Notes under the pieces: model-generated
The model's database searches: none
What the model was told of the DNA's origin: nothing
The model's input: only the letters and a program-made list of their open reading frames with translations
DNA from: Bacteroidales bacterium
GTDB taxonomy: Bacteria; Bacteroidota; Bacteroidia; Bacteroidales; 4484-276
Assembly (NCBI GenBank): GCA_035647615.1
Contig: DASRND010000033.1
Location: forward strand, 1-54,192
Direction: 5' to 3'
DNA: 54,192 nucleotides
Made by a program: the position numbers and the translations under genes
Part shown: positions 25,301-34,517 of the stretch, in pieces
How the letters are laid out: every line of letters starts with the position of its first letter
Position numbering within the stretch: the stretch's first letter is position 1

Positions 25301-27259
25301 CTAACCTTCCACCAACCCGCTGCCCTCCGGGGTAATGTGCAGGAAAAAGGTTTCTTTTTTAATCACACCTTCTTTCACAAAAATCTCTATCAGCATCTGA
25401 ACAGTTTTTCTGGGTGCATCCACCAACTCTCTGAATTCTTTCTCGTTGAGTCCACGCGGTGCCTCAGCTAGTGCCCGCAGTATGGTGTAGCGGCTGGCAT
25501 CCACGGCAGCAGCATCCAACACATCCTCACCGTCGGTGTAAATCTCTTTGCGTGCTTGCAGGAACCGGATTAATTGGTTTATTGTGTTTTTTTTGATGTT
25601 GCGTTCATGGGCTTTTTCTCCCAGCTCTTTTAGGGTGAGTCGGTTGAGACGATTATCTTTCAAACTTTCCCGCAACCATTCCAGGGCTTCCTGCTGCTTT
25701 TTGTCCATTGCGGCGCGATGGCTTCTCAAGGCGAAAGTCTTGCCTGCATTTTTCAAAGTATCTTTTTCAATCATGGCTTGCAGCAGCAAAATCAGCAGTT
25801 CTCTCTCCACCGTCGAACGCAACCCAAGTTTCCCTTGCAGTTCCGTTAGCTCCAGACCGGCTTCAAAAAGTGCATTTTCCTGATGCCAGGATTGCAGGAT
25901 TTCAATGATTTTTGTGGTAAGTTGTTTTTGATAGGCAGCAGTGACCAGATACTCATCGCCACCGGCAATCAGCAGCGTGAGTTTTATAGGATTTCCGGCG
26001 GCCAACTGTTTTATCTCCTCAGCGGAAACGCCGGTGCGATGCACGATCTCCTGAAGCAGCATGGGCTTTCCTTCTTTTTCTGTTTCGATAAAGATATGCT
26101 GCAATTTATTCTCTTCGTTCACCGCCGCCTCGGCAAGTTGCGTCATCCGTTGTTTCAGTGTCACGGTGCGGCGGCGGTGGTGCAGCGGCTTCACGTCAAG
26201 GATGGTACCACCGCCCAGGGTCACGTCATTGGAGCTGTTGCGAATCACAAATTTGTCCTTATTAATCAATACCGCCGGTTTCTCAAAATGCAACTGAACA
26301 ACCATTTGTGGGGTCGAATCATTTTCAAGGGTAACGAGCAGGTGCATGCGGGCGTAGGTGGTAAAGGTGCCGGTGTGAAACAGCACCTGCGACCAGGTTT
26401 TGGGTTGCGTCAGCGGCTCAAAATATTCTATAAGTGCATCGGCCATAGTGGTTTCGTCCAACTGCCGGTCGACCAGAAGCTGACCCCGCTCAAAATCATC
26501 ATATTTAAGTCCGGATACGTTGATGGCAGCACGATCGCCTGCCGTCGTCTCCTTCACAGTTTTGCCATGACGTTGTATTGATTTAATCCGAATCTTGTCG
26601 CGATTATCCGGCAAAAGCAAAAGCTCCTGTCCGGTAGTTACTTTGCCACCCAGCACAGAACCTGTAACCACGATGCCATGGCCTTTTACATTAAAAATAC
26701 GATCGATATACATCCTGAAAATGCTTGCCACAGGTTTTTCGCCGACCTGCCGCGCCAGCTTCAGCATCTCTTCTTTTAATTGATCGATTCCCTCCATCGT
26801 CACCGCCGAAACTTCTACGATAGGTGCGTCGGCCAGCGGAGTATGATCGAGAAATTCCATGATCTCAAGTTTGGCCATCTCGCGCATCTCTTCGTCAGCA
26901 AGGTCGGATTTGGTAAGGGCAACGATTCCGTGTTGGATTCCAAGCACACGCATGATGTTGACATGCTCGCGCGTTTGTGGCATAATGCCACTGTCGGCGG
27001 CCACCACCAGCAGCACGAAGTCGATTCCATAAACGCCCGCCACCATGGTTTTGATAAAATCTTTGTGACCCGGAACATCCACAATACCCAGCGAAATATC
27101 CTCGGAAAGTTCCAGATGAGCAAATCCCAGGTTGATGGTGATGCCGCGGGCTTTTTCTTCTTTGTGTGTGTCGCAGTCGATGCCGGTAATTGCGCGAATC
27201 AGCGCGGTCTTGCCATGATCGACATGGCCGGCGGTACCCATGATCAGATTCTTACTCAT
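25301..27259 (-). CDS. selB: Selenocysteine-specific elongation factor SelB
   Basis: A 652-residue translation GTPase that carries selenocysteinyl-tRNA to the ribosome and reads the SECIS hairpin. G1 GTAGHVDHGKT lies at 8-18, switch and G3 DVPGHKDF at 61-68, and G4 TKSD at 116-119. Domains II and III follow (GSVLGGKVTTGQELLLLP near 203). The C-terminal part from about 380 contains the winged-helix repeats that bind the SECIS RNA. Length and order are as in other bacterial SelB proteins. It overlaps selA by 8 bp, so the two are co-translated, with tRNA-Sec upstream. The presence of SelB implies that the genome reads some UGA codons as Sec. Confidence 0.97.
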   Translation of the reverse strand: MSKNLIMGTAGHVDHGKTALIRAITGIDCDTHKEEKARGITINLGFAHLELSEDISLGIVDVPGHKDFIKTMVAGVYGIDFVLLVVAADSGIMPQTREHVNIMRVLGIQHGIVALTKSDLADEEMREMAKLEIMEFLDHTPLADAPIVEVSAVTMEGIDQLKEEMLKLARQVGEKPVASIFRMYIDRIFNVKGHGIVVTGSVLGGKVTTGQELLLLPDNRDKIRIKSIQRHGKTVKETTAGDRAAINVSGLKYDDFERGQLLVDRQLDETTMADALIEYFEPLTQPKTWSQVLFHTGTFTTYARMHLLVTLENDSTPQMVVQLHFEKPAVLINKDKFVIRNSSNDVTLGGGTILDVKPLHHRRRTVTLKQRMTQLAEAAVNEENKLQHIFIETEKEGKPMLLQEIVHRTGVSAEEIKQLAAGNPIKLTLLIAGGDEYLVTAAYQKQLTTKIIEILQSWHQENALFEAGLELTELQGKLGLRSTVERELLILLLQAMIEKDTLKNAGKTFALRSHRAAMDKKQQEALEWLRESLKDNRLNRLTLKELGEKAHERNIKKNTINQLIRFLQARKEIYTDGEDVLDAAAVDASRYTILRALAEAPRGLNEKEFRELVDAPRKTVQMLIEIFVKEGVIKKETFFLHITPEGSGLVEG

Positions 27260-28670
27260 GGGCGATTACCTCCTTGTAACATTCGATGATCAGCTCTGCC
27301 ACCACTTTTATCTGCCGATCGAAAAGCGTAAGCACATCAAACTGCACTTCACCCTGCCGTAAAATACCCAGCAGTGGCTGGTTGCCGGTGAGCAAGGTGT
27401 GATAAATAAGTTCGGCATTCCGGGCTGCTATTTTGCGGGAAGCATTTTTAAAATGAATTGCCACAGCAAAACTATCAATGGTTTTTCCGGGCAGCGATCC
27501 GCCTCCTGCCTGCCCCTGACTTGCTGCCACCGAGCAAGCTATTCCTAAGGTTTCGAGCTGCTGCTGCAAACTTTCGGCTTTGGTGCGCAAATCATCTGCT
27601 TTGGCCGTCATCATGGCAAAGATCGGGCTTAGCGCAATAAGTTTATCGGTGTCGAGATAGGCCAGTGCGATGGCTTCGAGCATTGAAAGGGTTTCTTTGC
27701 CCACCCGCAGTGCCCGTGTAAGTGGCTCCTTTTTCAGTTTAGCGATCAGCTCCTTTTTTCCGGCGATGATTCCGGCCTGTGGACCACCCAGCAACTTGTC
27801 GCCGCTAAAAGTCACCAGGTCGATTCCAGTAGCCAGCGTTGAGCGAACATCGGGTTCATCGGCAAGGAAAGCAATTTCCGCTTTGCGCAACAATCCCGAT
27901 CCCATGTCGTAAACCACGGGCAACTGATGTTGTGCCCCCAGGGCAATGAGTTCCTGTAGCGAGGCTTCGGTGGTGAAGCCGCTGATGACATAATTGGAAG
28001 GATGCACCTTCAGCAACAAAGCTGAGTGTGGCGTTATGGCACTGGCGAAGTCAGTGATTTTGGTTTTGTTGGTGGTGCCCACCTCCACCATGTTGCAATC
28101 GGAGGCAGCCATGATGTCGGGCATGCGAAACGAGCCGCCAATCTCGATAAGTTCGCCGCGTGAGATAATCACTTCGCGGTTTTTGGCCAGCGAGCGCAGC
28201 ACCAGCATGATGGCCGCCGCATTGTTGTTGACCACCAGCACATCTTCGGCGCCGGTGAGATGGCGCAGCAGCCGTGTGACGTGCGTATAGCGTGTTCCGC
28301 GTTGCGCCTTTTCCAGATCAAACTCCAAATTGTTATAGCCTGTCAGCACCTCATTTACCTCTTCCAGCAATTTCTGCCCAAAAGGCGCTCTGCCCAGGTT
28401 GGTATGGATGATAATGCCCGTGGCATTAATGACTGGTTTCAGACTTTTGGTGGTGAGTTCTTCTGACGTCCACAAAACCTGTTTTATAATATCCGCAAGC
28501 GGTGGCACCTCGGCGCCCTGCAAGGCAGCATCACGAAGGCCGGACAAGACATCCTGAATAATGCCGGTGATAAAAGTAGCAGGGAAATTTTGCATCAGCA
28601 AGCGAACAGGTTCCTGCTGCAACAACTTGTCGACGCCGGGCAGTTTTCTCAGTTCGTCTTGAATGGGCAT
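27252..28670 (-). CDS. selA: L-seryl-tRNA(Sec) selenium transferase SelA
   Basis: A 472-residue PLP enzyme that converts seryl-tRNA(Sec) to selenocysteinyl-tRNA(Sec) using selenophosphate. The N-terminal domain (PIQDELRKLPGVDKLLQ) binds the tRNA. The core has INATGIIIHTNLGRAPF at 81-97 and the PLP lysine Lys292 in TFSGDKLLGGPQ. The full family length is kept. Transcription probably starts upstream of tRNA-Sec, which ends 28 bp before this ATG, and continues into selB. selD, which makes selenophosphate, is not in the window. Confidence 0.97.
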   Translation of the reverse strand: MPIQDELRKLPGVDKLLQQEPVRLLMQNFPATFITGIIQDVLSGLRDAALQGAEVPPLADIIKQVLWTSEELTTKSLKPVINATGIIIHTNLGRAPFGQKLLEEVNEVLTGYNNLEFDLEKAQRGTRYTHVTRLLRHLTGAEDVLVVNNNAAAIMLVLRSLAKNREVIISRGELIEIGGSFRMPDIMAASDCNMVEVGTTNKTKITDFASAITPHSALLLKVHPSNYVISGFTTEASLQELIALGAQHQLPVVYDMGSGLLRKAEIAFLADEPDVRSTLATGIDLVTFSGDKLLGGPQAGIIAGKKELIAKLKKEPLTRALRVGKETLSMLEAIALAYLDTDKLIALSPIFAMMTAKADDLRTKAESLQQQLETLGIACSVAASQGQAGGGSLPGKTIDSFAVAIHFKNASRKIAARNAELIYHTLLTGNQPLLGILRQGEVQFDVLTLFDRQIKVVAELIIECYKEVIAHE

Positions 28671-28697
28671 AGCTGCGTTTTTTTTATTAAAAAAAAG

Positions 28698-28789
28698 CAG
28701 AGAGAGCAGGAATCGAACCTGCCACAGCCGGTTTTATCCGTCTGATATTGGTTTTGAAGACCAACCGGAACACCAGTTCCAACCTCTCT
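28698..28789 (-). tRNA. selC: tRNA-Sec (UCA anticodon)
   Basis: On the minus strand a 92-nt tRNA folds with acceptor AGAGAGG pairing TCTCTCT, D stem GGAAC/GTTCC, anticodon stem TTGGT/ACCAA with loop CTTCAAA (anticodon TCA in DNA), a long extra arm (CAG-CGG/CCG-CTG) and T stem GCAGG/CCTGC with loop TTCGATT. The anticodon that reads UGA, the long extra arm and the place directly before selA leave little doubt. The 3' CCA is not encoded. Confidence 0.97.
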
Positions 28790-28812
28790 AAAGAAATCAG
28801 GCTATTGTTAAA

Positions 28813-28843
28813 TAAAATTAGCACGTTATTGTTCATCAACAAA
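28813..28843 (-). promoter_or_regulatory. Probable promoter of the tRNA-Sec-selA-selB unit
   Basis: On the minus strand TTTG (28843-28840), a 19-bp spacer and TAATTTTA (28820-28813) fit the Bacteroidota -33/-7 pattern with one mismatch in the last base. It lies about 24 bp before the 5' end of tRNA-Sec. Confidence 0.5.
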
Positions 28844-28882
28844 CAACCCTGCAATAATAAGGCTTTTCATTGTCATAATATT

Positions 28883-28890
28883 TACATTTG
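28883..28890 (+). promoter_or_regulatory. -7 promoter element of the fucosidase gene
   Basis: TACATTTG matches TAnnTTTG exactly and lies 17 bp before the ATG, giving a very short leader. The -33 partner is weak (a T-rich stretch at 28863-28867). Confidence 0.4.
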
Positions 28891-28907
28891 CGCGAAATTT
28901 ACACGTC

Positions 28908-30215
28908 ATGAAAAATATAACGCTCTCGCTATTGCTGCTATTAGTTGCAACTACAGGATTCTATAGCCAAACCATGGCACAGGCGCCTGACAAAATGCAA
29001 TGGTTTAAAGATGCCAAACTGGGGATATTTATTCACTGGGGTATCTATGCAGTGGATGGCATCGACGAATCCTGGTCGTTTTTTAACGAATACGTTTCGC
29101 ACAAAGATTACATGAAACAACTCGATGGTTTCACTGCGCAAAAATACGACCCTGAGTTGTGGGGCAGCCTCCTAAGCAAAAGTGGTGCCCGCTACGTGGT
29201 AATTACCAGCAAACATCACGATGGGGTAGCGCTTTGGGATTCGGATTTCAGCAATTTGAACGTTGTGGATAAAACCCCCGCGGCCAGAGATTTGATTGAG
29301 CCGCTGGTAAAAACGCTTCGTAAGCAGGATTTGAAAGTGGGTCTTTACTACTCACTTTTGGATTGGTCGCACCCCGACTATCCGAACCTTACACGAAATA
29401 CAAAACGCTATGAAACCGACACAGTGAAATGGAACCGGTTTGTGAATTTTAATTTTGATCAAATCAATGAAATTTCGCAACGATACCACCCCGACCTGAT
29501 CTGGTTCGACGGCGATTGGGAGCAAACTCCCGAAGCCTGGAAAGCCGAACAAATCAGGGAATTACTTTTGGCCAACAATCCTGATGTCATCATCAACTCA
29601 CGTTTGGCTGATTATGGCGATTATGCTACTCCCGAGCAGGGTCTTCCTATTACCAGACCGAAGGACGAATATTGGGAGCTGTGTATGACCATGAACGACT
29701 CCTGGGGTTTTCAGCATAACGACCACAACTACAAAACAGCCAACCAGATTATCCGGATTTTTACTGATGTGATAAGCAAAGGCGGCAACTTGTTGCTCGA
29801 CATCGGTCCAAAAGCCGATGGCACCATTCCGGCTGAGCAGGTGGCAATAATGCAGGAGCTGGGGCGATGGATCAACAAAAACCAGGAGGCCATCTATGGA
29901 ACCGAAGCAGGCATTTCCAAAGATTATTTCGCCGGCCCCTCCACACTTTCACCCGACAGCACCACGCTTTTTCTTTTTGTCGAAAACCGGCCTACCGGGC
30001 CTGTTGCTCTCAAAGGCCTCAAAAACAAAATCAACCGCATAAGGATAGTGGGAGAAGGCACTAAACTGGCATGGGAGGAGAAGATGAAAGCCTACTGGAG
30101 CGAGAAACCCGGAATAATTTATATCGACATCCCGGCAACTTCAGTTGACGAAAATATTACGGTAATTGCGCTGCAGCTCGATGGGAAAATAGCGCTGTGG
30201 AGCGATCCGGAATAA
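28908..30215 (+). CDS. Alpha-L-fucosidase, glycoside hydrolase family 29
   Basis: A 435-residue secreted GH29 enzyme that removes terminal alpha-L-fucose from glycans. Signal peptide 1-25 (ends TMAQA). The family strand WFKDAKLGIFIHWGIYAV (32-49), SKHHDGVALWDS (101-112) and DLIWFDGDWE (196-205) are present; Asp201 in WFDGDW is the likely nucleophile. A small C-terminal beta-sandwich starts near 350. It stands alone with its own -7 element and is closed by a strong terminator. The MFS/nucleotidyltransferase/kinase sugar operon 5 kb downstream may take up released sugars, which is an inference. Confidence 0.95.
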   Translation: MKNITLSLLLLLVATTGFYSQTMAQAPDKMQWFKDAKLGIFIHWGIYAVDGIDESWSFFNEYVSHKDYMKQLDGFTAQKYDPELWGSLLSKSGARYVVITSKHHDGVALWDSDFSNLNVVDKTPAARDLIEPLVKTLRKQDLKVGLYYSLLDWSHPDYPNLTRNTKRYETDTVKWNRFVNFNFDQINEISQRYHPDLIWFDGDWEQTPEAWKAEQIRELLLANNPDVIINSRLADYGDYATPEQGLPITRPKDEYWELCMTMNDSWGFQHNDHNYKTANQIIRIFTDVISKGGNLLLDIGPKADGTIPAEQVAIMQELGRWINKNQEAIYGTEAGISKDYFAGPSTLSPDSTTLFLFVENRPTGPVALKGLKNKINRIRIVGEGTKLAWEEKMKAYWSEKPGIIYIDIPATSVDENITVIALQLDGKIALWSDPE

Positions 30216-30250
30216 ACTGTTTTATAACCAATGCCGATAATTTTTGGAAT

Positions 30251-30289
30251 AAAAAAAGAGCCTGACAATCATCACCAGGCTCCTTTTTT
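30251..30289. terminator. Bidirectional intrinsic terminator
   Basis: An A-rich tract, the 7-bp stem GAGCCTG/CAGGCTC (30258-30264, 30276-30282) with an 11-base loop, then a T-run. It serves the fucosidase on the plus strand and the candidate selenoprotein on the minus strand. Confidence 0.85.
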
Positions 30290-30317
30290 CGCTATCGCTA
30301 AATGAAAATATTTTCGT

Positions 30318-32108
30318 TTAACGAATCACCACTTTGCCAGTTTGGCTGCCGGCATTTGTTTTAATATTATAAAAATAAATTCCCTGCGGCATATCAGCGG
30401 CGTGCCAATGGAACTGATGTGTTCCGGCAGATAAATTCTTTTCTGTATCCTGGCGAACCAATCTTCCGGTTGCATCGTAAATGGAGAACGCTACCGGGGA
30501 AGCATCGGCAAGATGAAATTCGAAATGGGTTAGTCCGGACGATGGGTTGGGAAAGGCCTTTGCGGAAATTTGTGCAAACGACGCAAAAGCTTCCTGCAGG
30601 TCGGTGATGGTGGAAATATTGAGCAGATAATTAACGATTTCGGCCATCATGTATGCCTTTGTACTGAGGCTGTCGCCATCGGCAATAGCGCCAAAGGTAA
30701 CCGTGGACGAAACGACGCGATAAGAATTATCCTGTACTTTTACAAAGATGCGGTCGAAACCATCGGCGGAAGCATAAAGCGGCAAGCTGTTGGTTGCTGA
30801 CATCCTGTCGATGCTGTAATGGGGCGAATCGCCACCAAGATATTCGAACCGTATGCGAGCCAACAAGCTGTCACTTTTTGGATTGAGGTCATGAACGTTA
30901 TCCTCGAGGCCATCATCCATAAATTTGAGTCCTAATACCTGCAGCAAATCGGAGCCGCGCATATCGAAACCGAGATTAACACTTTCGATATAGAGTTTAC
31001 CATCGTAGTTTTCGAGGTAATCAATGATCCTGGCCTGGTCTGCTTCAATTACAATACCGGGCGGGGTGAGTCCTCAGCTCAGGCAGTAGTTGCCCATGGT
31101 GGTTATCACCAGATCGTAGGCTACGAGGTCTTCAGGTAAATCATACACATAGTCAAAATTGATTCCGGACATTTGCAATGCTTTTTTCAATCCTACATGA
31201 GGCTGTTGCAATTGTCCGGTTTCGGGCGACACCACCGACTCGATGCCGTTGTCGTTGTTCCAAAAAAGAATGTTGTAATCAGTTTCCGGCTGCACACGCA
31301 AAAAATAGCCTGAAGATTTGTTGTTGGCGGGATATTCATCCTGCGGTGCGTCGATGGTAGCATACAACATGGTGTTGTGCACCTGGTGAGGTGTGTAGTT
31401 AATGTTAAGGGTAGCCGTTTCGCCCGATCCAAGGTTGCCGTTGTAGGCAGTGGATGCAAGCACTTCGCGGCTTTTGTAACTATGGAGATTCACAATAAAA
31501 CCTGTCTCCTGGCTCAACCCCTGGTTTTTAACGTTCACTTCCCAAATGCCTTCCTGCGACACGCCCAGATGCATCGGGCCATTGATCTGCATTGCGCTAA
31601 GCTCATGCTCGAACCAGGTGGTAAGATTGATATTAAAAATAAACCAGCCCCACAGCGCGCTGGTTGACGCGCCAAGTGAACGAAACCGCAGACGCACGTT
31701 TTGGCCGCTAAAGTCGTCGAGTGAAAGCGTAAGATCGCTACCCTGGAAAGTGCCAAAGGGGCCTTCGGTAAGCGGCCGGTTCCAAAGCTCGGTTTCGTTG
31801 TCGCCGGAAACTACCGAGATGATGCAGCTTTCGTCGGTAACGTTGGCCGCATAAACATCAAGAAAAGTGCTGATGACCACTTCGCCACCACCTGCCGGCA
31901 CATCAAAAGCATTGGTGTAGGCAGAAAAGTCGTAATTGGTTACGATGGGATAATAATAAAGCATCAGGTAGCCATCTTCCTGCATCCAGTTGCCCTGCAT
32001 TTCCCAGCCAACCGGATTGGAAAAATCCTCCGAGATGATGGCTGTTTGAGAAATAGCGGCAGACTGTAGCACAAGAAAAGCTATCAGTGTGTAAATAAGT
32101 TTTTTCAT
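30318..32108 (-). CDS. Candidate T9SS-secreted selenoprotein with in-frame UGA (CxxU motif)
   Basis: Reading through one UGA (31076-31074) gives a single 596-residue protein. Signal peptide 1-20; a jelly-roll/MAM-like domain (about 25-175) starting IISEDFSNPVGW; a CARDB-like Ig domain (about 185-285); a Rossmann-like domain (about 290-480) starting DYNILFWNNDNG; and a T9SS sorting domain at the end (AFPNPSSGLTHFEF to GKVVIR). The UGA is codon 345 in VITTMGNYCLS-U-GLTPPG, so with Cys342 it forms a CxxU redox-type motif. The 37 codons after it are fully protein-like and join the rest in frame. The preferred start, ATG 32108, gives the signal peptide; an ORF extension to 32168 is not needed. tRNA-Sec-selA-selB lies about 1.5 kb away. 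Alternatives are a point nonsense mutation or a sequencing error at a Trp or Cys codon. I give higher weight to recoding. Confidence 0.7.
31033..31062 (-). promoter_or_regulatory. Possible bacterial SECIS hairpin after the UGA
   Basis: Counting U of UGA as 1, bases 15-23 can pair with 36-44: G15-C44, C16-G43, C17-G42, G19-C40, G20-C39, U21-A38, U23-A36, with two mismatches. This leaves a 12-base loop UGUAAUUGAAGC with G in its second position. Loop distance and G placement fit what is known of bacterial SECIS elements, but the stem is weak and was drawn by hand. Confidence 0.3.
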
Positions 32109-32140
32109 AAGCAATAGAAGGTTATTAATTTTAAAAGCTG

Positions 32141-32169
32141 CAAATCTAAATCTTAAATTATTCGACAAA
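32141..32169 (-). promoter_or_regulatory. Consensus Bacteroidota promoter of the candidate selenoprotein
   Basis: On the minus strand TTTG (32169-32166), a 17-bp spacer and TAGATTTG (32148-32141) match both consensus boxes exactly. Transcription would start near 32135, about 27 bp before ATG 32108. This supports that start over the longer ORF. Confidence 0.75.
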
Positions 32170-32397
32170 GCAAGATTAACAGTAATTTAAGAAAATGGTT
32201 GCGAAGAGATAAAAAAAGGCTGCGGGCAAATCATATAAAAGATGTTTGTTATAAATTGCCAAAAGCTTCTGACTTTTTTAATCCAATTAACCGTAATTGA
32301 TCATTCATTCCTCGCTCTGTATGATTTAGAGTCAGGCTCTAGCAGAACAATTTCTTTATGGCTGTTAGGATTTTTGAAATGATCTATTTGCTTATTT

Positions 32398-33822
32398 CTA
32401 ATCATGCCTAAGTGCTCGCACCGGATCGATGCGTGCGGCGCGGGCAGCGGGATAAAGGCCGGCAGCAAGGCTGATGATGATTGCAAATGCAATGGCACCC
32501 ACGATGAGCCAGGCCGGGAAATAAAACAGATTGACCGGTTCCGTACCATCCGGCAATATTTGAGTATTCACCACTACGGTAGCAACCTGCGTTACCAGCC
32601 AGCCAAGCACAAGCCCGAACAAGGCACCAATAAGCCCGATTACGCCTACTTCTACAAAAAATATCATGCGTATTTCTTTTTCGCTGGCGCCGATGGCTTT
32701 CATAATACCAATCTCCCGTTGACGCTCCAGTATCGACATCACCATGGTATTGATAATGCCCAGGCCGGCCACGATGAGGGCAATAGCACCCACCGCTCCC
32801 AGCAAAGAAGTTAGAATCAGGAAAACTCTTTTGATCTCGTCCATCTGGTCGAGTATGGAAAATACACCCACGTTCATCGTGCGCAACTGCTCCGACACCG
32901 GGTCGATTTGCTGCATATTTTCCACGCGCACCTGTATGGAGCCATATGAGTCGGTTTTTTTGTTGCTGCCCAGTAAATCCCAAACACTCGAAAAGCTCAG
33001 TTGTGGTATTTTTTGCGCTGTTATTATCGGGATAAGCATACCTCCGCCAATAGCATTGCGGCCAAATTCGCCTGCACGTCTGGTTATTCCTACAATCTTT
33101 AATTCGCTCACAGTTTCATCAAAAGGCATCTCCGACTTGTTGTGCATCATATTGATAACAGCTCCCGGAATTTTAGAGGCATTCATCGATAGTGATACCA
33201 GCCTTAAGGTTTTATTAATCAACGAATCGGGATGAATCAGTTGGAAACCACGCGCCGAATCTTCTTTCGAAAGCACAATATCTTTTCCGTCTTCCAGCAA
33301 TCGTATTTTTAGCTTGTGGAGAAACTCCGCTCCAAGGATGCACTGCAGTGCTGTGTCGTTGATAAAAAAACTGCCGGTCAGCAAATTATCAAAGGGCTTA
33401 AATGCCCCCATGGCGGAGGGTATAGCTTGAACTCTGGAAGTAGTGGAATCACCTAAAAGCACCACCCTGGCAGGGAATTCCAGATTGGGATAAGCAATCT
33501 TTACACCCGGGATATTCTTAATTTCCTGCAAAAGCGAATCGGTCAGCGGGATGCTTTCCTGTTTTAAAGCGCTGGCCATTTCGGCTACGTTGCCCGAGGC
33601 AATATCTTCGAGATTAATTTCTTTAGGGGTAACGGTGATGCTGGTAAACAAATCGTTGGCTGCAAAGGCATCGGTAATATTTTTCTGCATCCCGGTGCCA
33701 AACGACACCATCGAGGTAAGCGCGCCAATTCCGATAACTACACCCAGCGTAGTGAGAAAAGTACGTAATTTGGTTCGGCGCAGGTTGGCAAAGGCCAGCA
33801 ATATCATGTCGCTTATATTCAT
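32398..33822 (-). CDS. MacB/FtsX-type ABC transporter permease
   Basis: A 474-residue permease of the MacB-like class. One membrane helix near the N-terminus (about 20-42, following LRRTKLRTFLTTLGVVIGIGAL), a large periplasmic MacB_PCD domain (about 45-325), then three membrane helices with the FtsX signature RQREIGIMKAIGASEKEI near 370-387. Such pairs use ATP to drive mechanotransmission, exporting or extracting envelope substrates rather than transporting through the membrane. It overlaps its ATPase gene by 4 bp. No membrane-fusion (MacA) gene is next to it. Confidence 0.92.
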   Translation of the reverse strand: MNISDMILLAFANLRRTKLRTFLTTLGVVIGIGALTSMVSFGTGMQKNITDAFAANDLFTSITVTPKEINLEDIASGNVAEMASALKQESIPLTDSLLQEIKNIPGVKIAYPNLEFPARVVLLGDSTTSRVQAIPSAMGAFKPFDNLLTGSFFINDTALQCILGAEFLHKLKIRLLEDGKDIVLSKEDSARGFQLIHPDSLINKTLRLVSLSMNASKIPGAVINMMHNKSEMPFDETVSELKIVGITRRAGEFGRNAIGGGMLIPIITAQKIPQLSFSSVWDLLGSNKKTDSYGSIQVRVENMQQIDPVSEQLRTMNVGVFSILDQMDEIKRVFLILTSLLGAVGAIALIVAGLGIINTMVMSILERQREIGIMKAIGASEKEIRMIFFVEVGVIGLIGALFGLVLGWLVTQVATVVVNTQILPDGTEPVNLFYFPAWLIVGAIAFAIIISLAAGLYPAARAARIDPVRALRHD

Positions 33823-34517
33823 CGCGTTTCCTCCCCTAGTATTATTTCGTCGATGTTACCATCTTTCAATTTCACTATCCAATCCGATACTTGTAGGGCT
33901 ATTTCCTGGTCGTGGCTTACCATGATGATGGTGATGCCCTGATTTTTGTTGAGATCAACAAGCAAATTAATAATCTCTGTAGAAGTTTCGCTGTCGAGGT
34001 TTCCGGTGGGTTCGTCGGCAAGCAATACTTTGGGATTGTTGGCCAGGGCGCGGGCGATTGCCACGCGCTGGGTTTCGCCACCCGAAAGCTCGTCGGGTAG
34101 GTGGGTTAGTCTGTCGCCCAGCCCAACTTTTGTTAGCAGATTGGTGGCGATGGCTTTGCGTTTGTTGCGCGGAACGCCGCCAAAAGTCAAAGCCAGATCT
34201 ACATTTTCGAGGGCATTGCGGCTTTGGATGAGGTTGAAGGACTGAAAAATCATGCCTACGGATTTCTTGCGATGTTGGGCAAGTCCGGAACGGCTCATTT
34301 TGTTAAGGTCGTTTCCGTTGAACAAAATTCTCCCTTCGGTGGCGCGATCAAGTCCCCCAATTAAGTTCAGCAACGTTGATTTACCCGAACCTGATTTCCC
34401 AACAATGGATACAAATTGACCTTCTTCAATTTCCAGGTCGATATTTTGCAGGGCAGGAATATTGATTTTTCCTTTTTGATAAATCCTGCTAAGATTTGAT
34501 ATTTGGATAAGCTTCAC
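33819..34517 (-). CDS. MacB/LolD-type ABC transporter ATPase
   Basis: A 232-residue ATPase. Walker A GKSGSGKS at 40-47, Q-loop IFQSFNLI near 89-96, signature LSGGE at 143-147, Walker B VLLADE at 163-168 and a switch histidine in VSHD. It pairs with the permease encoded next (4-bp overlap, same strand). The start is a GTG at 34517; no in-frame ATG lies just upstream. Confidence 0.94.
   Translation of the reverse strand: MKLIQISNLSRIYQKGKINIPALQNIDLEIEEGQFVSIVGKSGSGKSTLLNLIGGLDRATEGRILFNGNDLNKMSRSGLAQHRKKSVGMIFQSFNLIQSRNALENVDLALTFGGVPRNKRKAIATNLLTKVGLGDRLTHLPDELSGGETQRVAIARALANNPKVLLADEPTGNLDSETSTEIINLLVDLNKNQGITIIMVSHDQEIALQVSDWIVKLKDGNIDEIILGEETR

Noticed and set aside
30318-30962. Second half of the UGA-split gene as an independent CDS starting at Met 30962
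   Set aside because: It would have no signal peptide although it ends in a T9SS sorting domain, and the codons upstream of this Met are protein-like and in frame with the first half.
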